Under the pieces are notes generated by a model, which saw nothing but the letters and a program-made list of their open reading frames with translations, made no database searches and was not told the origin of the DNA. The position numbers and the translations under genes were made by a program. Below, piece by piece: positions 6,698-10,784 of a DNA stretch of 10,784 bases (positions are counted from its first letter, which is position 1; each line of letters starts with the position of its first letter). The stretch is from Planctomycetota bacterium (GTDB lineage Bacteria > Planctomycetota > UBA11346), in contig JACDEN010000045.1 of NCBI GenBank assembly GCA_013816415.1, forward strand, positions 1 to 10,784, in the 5' to 3' direction.

Positions 6698-6796
6698 TCA
6701 GGTATCGCCGAATGCGCGGTGCGCGCAGCGGCAGCGGTCTGGCCGGTTCTCGAAGTCGACTTTGACGAAGGGATAGCCGCTCATGCTGACGAACAT
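6698..6796 (-). CDS. Possible small protein (28-32 residues) overlapping the oxygenase 3' end
   Basis: An open frame that starts either at ATG 6796 (32 residues) or at ATG 6784 (28 residues); the latter forms an ATGA overlap with the oxygenase stop codon, a typical translational-coupling arrangement. It ends 17 bases before the amidotransferase ATG. From ATG 6784, 23 of 28 third codon positions are G or C, and the order GC3 > GC1 > GC2 matches coding DNA in this genome. The last 15 codons of the oxygenase, read in its own frame, have only about half G or C at third positions. The peptide contains the cluster CRCAH and the stretch FVKVDFENRP. I do not recognise it. It could be a real peptide, or the true C-terminus of the oxygenase displaced by a frameshift. 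No Shine-Dalgarno site is evident. Confidence 0.35.
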   Translation of the reverse strand: MFVSMSGYPFVKVDFENRPDRCRCAHRAFGDT

Positions 6797-8025
6797 GCGT
6801 GCGATCTTCGCGTCACTGCGGGGCTTCGCAATTGATCCAGATACCAGGTCGCCAGCGTCTCCACCCCGGATTCGGTCACCGGAGACAAGGGTCCCGGGCG
6901 GTAATCGCGTGATTCGATGCCCGCCTGGTTGTTTTCGCACAGACGCCAGTCCTGCTCGGTCGTGACCTTCCAGAACTCGGTGACGCGCGCGGGATCGTAA
7001 TCGACGCCCTCGCGGGCATCCTCGTGGACCAGGTAGACGATCCGCGCCCGGGTGCGGTTCGGACCGACCGGGATGAGCTGGGTCGAGTTGAAGTAGTCGC
7101 TGTTGGCATGGAACCAGGCGTTCGGGAAGGCGATGATGCGCAGGCTTCCGGCGTCGGGATCCGTCAGATCGCCCATCAGCGGCGCCACCGGCCGCCCATC
7201 GAGGCTTTCAGTGACGAAGCCCTCCCGCAGCGGCATGCGCGCGCAGCGGAACCACGAGCCGTTCGGGAAATTGACCTGTTCGGTGTGCGCGAGACCATTG
7301 GCGTGCCAACGCGCGCGCCTCGACGCGAGGATGCCCTCGTAGTCGCTCCCGACCCGCTGGTCTCCGGGCATGCCGATGTCGAAATTGATGCGGGTGTATT
7401 CGGGGTGGCCGCTCGGGCAGTGGTAGCATTCGCGGTTGTTCTCGAAGACGACCTTCCAGTTCGCCTTGATCTCGTAATCCTCGACCGCGCAGACCTTGGC
7501 CCGCTCCAGGCCGTGCGGCGCCAGCTGCGGCGCGATGGCCGCATGCGCCAAGTCGAAATCGGGCGGGTCCTCGGCCACGCAGACGAAGATCAGCCCGGCG
7601 ATCTCGCGAACGTGCGAACGGACCAGCCCGTAGGCATCCTTTCGGAATCCGTCCCCCATCCATTTCGCCTGCGTCAGCGATCCGTCGCTGGCGTAGCTCC
7701 AGCGGTGGTAGGGGCAGACCAGCTTGCCGGCGTGTCCGCAGGTCTTCGAGAGGATGCGCGATCCACGATGGCGGCAGGTGTTCGCCAGGGCATGCAGAAC
7801 GCCGTCGTCGTCACGGGTGATGATGAGCGCGATGGGACCGGTGTCGAAGGTCACGTAATCGCCTGAGCGTCGGAGCTGGCAGCTGTGGCCGGCGAACAGC
7901 CAGTTGCGGGAGTAGACCCGGTCGATGTCCGCGGCGAAGACCTCGGGATCGGTATAGAACGCCTGCGGCAGGGTGGAACCGCGCTGCCGATCGTCGAGCA
8001 GCTGGTCGAGTCGTGATGCGCTCAC
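6781..8025 (-). CDS. Rieske [2Fe-2S] non-heme iron oxygenase, alpha subunit (quaternary-amine-oxygenase-like)
   Basis: A 414-residue ring-hydroxylase-type alpha subunit. The Rieske domain binds its cluster through Cys84-x-His86 and Cys104-x-x-His107, with exactly 17 residues between the pairs. The catalytic domain has the mononuclear iron site at His202, His207 and Asp359 (in EQDW). The residue bridging to the Rieske cluster is Glu199 (ENNRECYHC) instead of the Asp of aromatic ring dioxygenases; Glu is found in the carnitine and glycine-betaine monooxygenase group. The tail ENNQAGIES...YRPGPLS also fits that group. The likely substrate is therefore a methylated amine, but this is inference. 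No reductase gene is in the window. The GTG start at 8025 has AGGAG 6 bases upstream; a GTG at 8070 that overlaps the preceding stop would add 15 residues. Confidence 0.92.
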   Translation of the reverse strand: MSASRLDQLLDDRQRGSTLPQAFYTDPEVFAADIDRVYSRNWLFAGHSCQLRRSGDYVTFDTGPIALIITRDDDGVLHALANTCRHRGSRILSKTCGHAGKLVCPYHRWSYASDGSLTQAKWMGDGFRKDAYGLVRSHVREIAGLIFVCVAEDPPDFDLAHAAIAPQLAPHGLERAKVCAVEDYEIKANWKVVFENNRECYHCPSGHPEYTRINFDIGMPGDQRVGSDYEGILASRRARWHANGLAHTEQVNFPNGSWFRCARMPLREGFVTESLDGRPVAPLMGDLTDPDAGSLRIIAFPNAWFHANSDYFNSTQLIPVGPNRTRARIVYLVHEDAREGVDYDPARVTEFWKVTTEQDWRLCENNQAGIESRDYRPGPLSPVTESGVETLATWYLDQLRSPAVTRRSHACSSA

Positions 8026-8031
8026 GCGGTT

Positions 8032-8036
8032 CTCCT
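8032..8036 (-). promoter_or_regulatory. Ribosome-binding site that fixes the oxygenase GTG start
   Basis: Read on the minus strand, AGGAG lies 6 bases before GTG (8025-8023). This is the best Shine-Dalgarno match near the oxygenase N-terminus and favours this start over the much longer open frame reaching 8256, whose extra part overlaps the preceding gene and is rich in Arg, Leu and Gln. Confidence 0.7.
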
Positions 8037-8066
8037 GGAGGTGCCGATCATGGTCGGGCGCCGTGC

Positions 8067-9764
8067 TCACTTCTTCACCGCGACCTGGGCGTAGCGGTAA
8101 TAGACCTCGAGGCTGAGGCAGTTGTAGACGGTGCTCAGCACCCGGCCGATGTCGCTGCCGTAGAAACGCGTGTCCTTCCAGTCCCAGCTGCCGTCGAAGC
8201 AGGAGGCCTCCTTGCGCTGCGCGTTCACCAGCACATCGCGCACGGAGCCGTTCCATCTCTTCCAGCGCTCGCCGCCGACCTGGAACATGCCGAGCGTATT
8301 GTAATAGACGTAGTAGGTGTTGAACGGATAGGCGGCGGGAATGGAGGCGATCGCTTCGTTGGCGAAGGACTCGAGCATCGGATCGCCGGCGTGGTGGCCG
8401 AGGAACACGGCGCAGACCATGCCGACGCAGGACAGATTCACGCCGACATGCTTGTCGACCTCCGCATTGCCGTGATCGAGGAAGGTCATGCGGTGGGAAT
8501 CATCCCAATAGGCATAGGGCATGATCGCGCGGCCGGTGTAGGCGTCGAGCGATCGCCACTGCGGATTGGCGTTCTGCCAGACCCGTTCCAGCCAGCGCTT
8601 GGCCCCGTCCATGCCAGCGCCGACATTCAGGCCCGCGGCCAGCGCGCTCTTGAGCGCCATCACGTTCCAGCCCGTGACCGAGGAATCGTTGCGGGTGGTT
8701 GATGTGATGTAGTCCCAGCCCAGGCGCCCACTCGATGCCGACGAACCGGCGGCCGGCGCGCCTCCCGGCGCCGAGTCGAGGCATTGCGTCGCGAGGATCA
8801 CGTCCACGCCGCGCTGCGCCGGCTGTTTGAGCGAGGGGTCGCCGGTCATCGCGTACACCTCGGCGATCGCCATGCTTGCGACCGCGTTCTCGTAATTGCG
8901 GATGCCGAACCGTCCGTCCGGATGCTGGGCGGCGAGCAGCCACGCGAGCCCCTTCGTCACCGTCGCCTTGTACTTGTTCGGCGTCTGGTGGTCGAATCCG
9001 GCGCCGAGGAAGCACAGCAGGGCGTAGCCGGTGAGCGCGACCGAGGTCGATTCCTCGTCATAGGCGTTCGATCCCGGCTCGCAGCGACCGCCGCCATCCG
9101 TGCAGTTGTTGGGATAACTGACGGCGTTCCACATCCCGTTCGGGTCCTGATGGCGTTTGAGCCAGCGCAGCGCCGCATCGACCGCGCTCTCGCTGCCCTT
9201 CGAGCCGCCGAACCTGCCGACCGCGCGCTTGCGTCCGCCGCCGCTGCGCGAGCCGAACATCCCCGCGGATCCACCGCCGGAGCCGATCGCCATGAACGCT
9301 CCGCTACCGCCCATCTCGCTGTCGGCGACCGCTTCTTCGCGGCCCTTCGCGACCGGACTGTCGCTCTCCTCCTCGCGTTCGGAATCCTCGACCGGCAGGT
9401 CGAGCTGCGAGATCGGATTCGGATGATCCGATTCCGCTTCGATGTCGAGCTGCACCTCGGCTTGGAGGGCCCTCTCCTTCGGCTTCTCCACCGGTTTTGG
9501 CGGTGGCTCGATGGTGGTCACCCGCACGGGAGGCACGTCGATCTCCGGGGTCGAGACCAGGAAGTAGATCGAGGCCATCAGCAGGATCAGCAGGAGGTGG
9601 AACGAGGCACTGATCGCCCAGCCCGCCCAGCCCGCGGTGACGCGGCGCAGTCGGTCGTCGTCCGGCGCCCCATCGGCTCCGATCGCATCCGTCCCGTCCG
9701 CGGAGTCCTCCTCGCCGGCTGGTCCCTGGGTGCTCTTGGCTCTGGAATCGCTGGAATTGGGCAT
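8067..9764 (-). CDS. Membrane-anchored protein with prenyltransferase/squalene-oxidase-type repeats
   Basis: A 565-residue protein of a type common in Planctomycetota. In order: an acidic cytoplasmic tail (1-40), one membrane segment (about 46-71, starting GWAGWAISASFHLLLILL), a TonB-like Pro/Lys-rich stretch (77-100), an acidic linker (102-150), a Gly/Ser/Arg-rich hinge (151-190), and an alpha/alpha-toroid domain (about 192-562). The domain has QW-like repeats: QDPNGMW (206-212), QHPDGRF (280-286) and CFDGSWDW (522-529). The DxDD acid motif of squalene-hopene cyclases is not present, so terpene cyclase activity is unlikely; a binding or scaffold role in the periplasm seems more plausible. 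GGGAG 6 bases before the ATG supports the start. The oxygenase follows 41 bases after its stop, implying co-transcription. Its job is unknown. Confidence 0.85.
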   Translation of the reverse strand: MPNSSDSRAKSTQGPAGEEDSADGTDAIGADGAPDDDRLRRVTAGWAGWAISASFHLLLILLMASIYFLVSTPEIDVPPVRVTTIEPPPKPVEKPKERALQAEVQLDIEAESDHPNPISQLDLPVEDSEREEESDSPVAKGREEAVADSEMGGSGAFMAIGSGGGSAGMFGSRSGGGRKRAVGRFGGSKGSESAVDAALRWLKRHQDPNGMWNAVSYPNNCTDGGGRCEPGSNAYDEESTSVALTGYALLCFLGAGFDHQTPNKYKATVTKGLAWLLAAQHPDGRFGIRNYENAVASMAIAEVYAMTGDPSLKQPAQRGVDVILATQCLDSAPGGAPAAGSSASSGRLGWDYITSTTRNDSSVTGWNVMALKSALAAGLNVGAGMDGAKRWLERVWQNANPQWRSLDAYTGRAIMPYAYWDDSHRMTFLDHGNAEVDKHVGVNLSCVGMVCAVFLGHHAGDPMLESFANEAIASIPAAYPFNTYYVYYNTLGMFQVGGERWKRWNGSVRDVLVNAQRKEASCFDGSWDWKDTRFYGSDIGRVLSTVYNCLSLEVYYRYAQVAVKK

Positions 9765-9909
9765 GGCGGGCTCCCGTGATGTCGTAGCGCATAAGATCTC
9801 TATATCAATTAAAAAGGATCAAATGATCCATAGGTGCCTAGATGGGGCTCGCCGCTCCCGCGAAGCGCGGCTATTGACCGGGCAGGCGCGGCCGGCGATC
9901 GTTCGCACC
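9765..9909. promoter_or_regulatory. Divergent promoter region with AT-rich core
   Basis: A 145-base gap between two divergent genes, so promoters for both the minus-strand set and the RpiR gene are expected here. Bases 9791-9832 are far richer in A and T than anything else in the window. TATAGA, read on the minus strand around 9797-9802, is a possible -10 element, but no well-spaced -35 partner was found for either direction. A small stem CCGCG-AAG-CGCGG (9858-9870) lies nearer the regulator gene. Confidence 0.55.
9816..9829. promoter_or_regulatory. Perfect palindrome, candidate operator
   Basis: GGATCA-AA-TGATCC has two perfect 6-base arms and a 2-base centre, in the AT-rich core between the divergent genes. 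Regulators of the RpiR family bind as dimers to inverted repeats and often control their own gene and a neighbour. The regulator gene starts 80 bases to the right and the toroid gene 51 bases to the left, so the site is well placed for either. Assignment to this regulator is inference. Confidence 0.4.
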
Positions 9910-10784
9910 ATGTCGCAGCAGGACCTCCTCGCCCGGATCGCCGCGGCCCAGCCGACGCTGTCACGCAAGGCGTCGGCGGTCGCGCGCTACCTCGCCGAGC
10001 ATTACGTCGAGGCCGGGTACCTGACCACGCGCGAGATCGCGCGCGCGTCCGGAGTGGGGCTGACCACGGTCGTGCGTTTCCCGGCGATGCTCGGCTACGC
10101 CGACATGGAGGCGCTCAAGGCCGCGATCCAGGATCGCGTCGGCGTCGATCTGACCGCGGTCGAGCGGATGCAGGCGATGTCTGCGAAGGGAGGACCGAAA
10201 TCGGTCCTCGCCCGCATGATCGATTCCGACGTCACCGCCTTGCGTTCGCTCGGCCGGACGATCGACGAGGCGCAGCTCGAGCGCTGCGCGCGCCTGCTGG
10301 CGGAGGCGTCGTCGATCACCGTCCTCGGCTTGCGCTGGCTGCGTCCGATCGCCGAATATGCCGCCTATGCGCTCGCGAAGGTGCGCCCGGGCGTCGGTGC
10401 GATCCTCCACGGCGACTCCACCCTCGGCGACCGCCTCGAGGAGCTCGGGCGGAACGACCTGCTGGTGGCGGTGGCCGTGGCGCGGTATCCGCGCGACACG
10501 GTCGAGGCGGCGCAGCGGGCCCGCGCGCGGGGCATGCGCATCATCGCGCTCACCGATGGACCGCTCTCGCCCTTGGCGCCGCTCGCCGACGAGGCGCTGT
10601 TCGTCCGCCAGGAGCCCTTCGATTTCATTGGTTCGCTTGGAGCGATGGGGGCGCTCGTCAACGTGCTCGTGACGCTGACCGCGCAGCGCCTCGGTCCCAG
10701 CGCGACCCAGCGGCTCGATATGCTGGAACGCGCTTCGGCCGCAGGGGGGACCTATGCCGGCGATGCGCGCCAGGTGCGCAAACG
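9910..10784 (+). CDS. MurR/RpiR-family transcriptional regulator (3' end cut by the window edge)
   Basis: 291 residues are visible and the frame is still open at the window end; family members are usually 280-300 residues, so little is missing. The N-terminal HTH_6 domain spans about residues 1-77, with the helix-turn-helix around TTREIARASGVGLTTVVRF (39-57) and the typical LGYADMEALK after it. The SIS domain spans about 124-262, with ITDG-type ALTDGPLSPLA (213-223). The two phosphosugar-binding serine loops are atypical: GLRWLRPIAEY replaces G-x-G-x-S, and AVARYPRDTVEA replaces the S-x-S-G form, as in a subgroup of the family. The ligand may thus not be a standard sugar phosphate. An in-frame TTG at 9874 is a possible alternative start; no clear Shine-Dalgarno is seen before the ATG. 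It is divergent from the minus-strand set and may regulate it. Confidence 0.9.
   Translation, partial: MSQQDLLARIAAAQPTLSRKASAVARYLAEHYVEAGYLTTREIARASGVGLTTVVRFPAMLGYADMEALKAAIQDRVGVDLTAVERMQAMSAKGGPKSVLARMIDSDVTALRSLGRTIDEAQLERCARLLAEASSITVLGLRWLRPIAEYAAYALAKVRPGVGAILHGDSTLGDRLEELGRNDLLVAVAVARYPRDTVEAAQRARARGMRIIALTDGPLSPLAPLADEALFVRQEPFDFIGSLGAMGALVNVLVTLTAQRLGPSATQRLDMLERASAAGGTYAGDARQVRK

Noticed and set aside
7024..7866. A 280-codon plus-strand frame opposite the Rieske oxygenase
   Set aside because: Antisense to an oxygenase with every cluster and iron ligand intact; no recognisable domain in the plus-strand translation.
8026..8256. In-frame N-terminal extension of the oxygenase up to an ATG at 8256
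   Set aside because: The extension overlaps the coding end of the toroid gene, is low-complexity, and a strong AGGAG sits in front of the GTG at 8025.
8784..9779. A 331-codon plus-strand frame opposite the toroid-repeat gene
   Set aside because: Antisense to a gene with clear repeats, a membrane segment and a good ribosome-binding site; its translation is Arg/Ala-rich without motifs.

Overview
The window is GC-rich, densely packed bacterial DNA holding nine complete protein genes, one nearly complete gene cut by the right edge, and one possible very small gene. No rRNA, tRNA, CRISPR array, insertion sequence or phage gene was seen, and no gap between genes exceeds about 200 bases. The gene content points to the Planctomycetota or a relative: a PIG-L hydrolase with an H-D-D-D-A motif, two Gfo/Idh/MocA oxidoreductases flanking a sugar-phosphate-isomerase-like TIM barrel, and a membrane-anchored protein with prenyltransferase/squalene-oxidase-type repeats. 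This placement is inferred from recognised families; no marker gene is present.

Left part (1-1980): a short-chain dehydrogenase/reductase and an FKBP-type peptidyl-prolyl isomerase lie 19 bases apart on the plus strand. They converge on a minus-strand methionine-R-sulfoxide reductase that looks like a lipoprotein. The FKBP and MsrB suggest protein folding and oxidative repair.

Middle part (1980-5907, plus strand): PIG-L hydrolase, Gfo/Idh/MocA oxidoreductase, TIM-barrel isomerase/epimerase and a second Gfo/Idh/MocA oxidoreductase. The last three have gaps of only 28-30 bases and look like an operon. A plausible joint role is cytoplasmic modification of a sugar, cyclitol or glycoside: oxidation to a keto-sugar, isomerisation or elimination, then reduction, with the PIG-L enzyme removing an acyl group or other amide. 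The substrate cannot be read from the sequence.

Right part (5934-9764, minus strand): in transcription order, a membrane-anchored alpha/alpha-toroid protein, a Rieske non-heme iron oxygenase resembling quaternary-ammonium oxygenases, a possible 28-32 residue peptide overlapping the oxygenase 3' end, and a stand-alone class I glutamine amidotransferase. Tight spacing suggests co-transcription, but the combination is not one I recognise as a described pathway. An AT-rich divergent region (9765-9909) with a perfect 14-base palindrome separates this set from a plus-strand RpiR-family regulator, which may control one or both sides.
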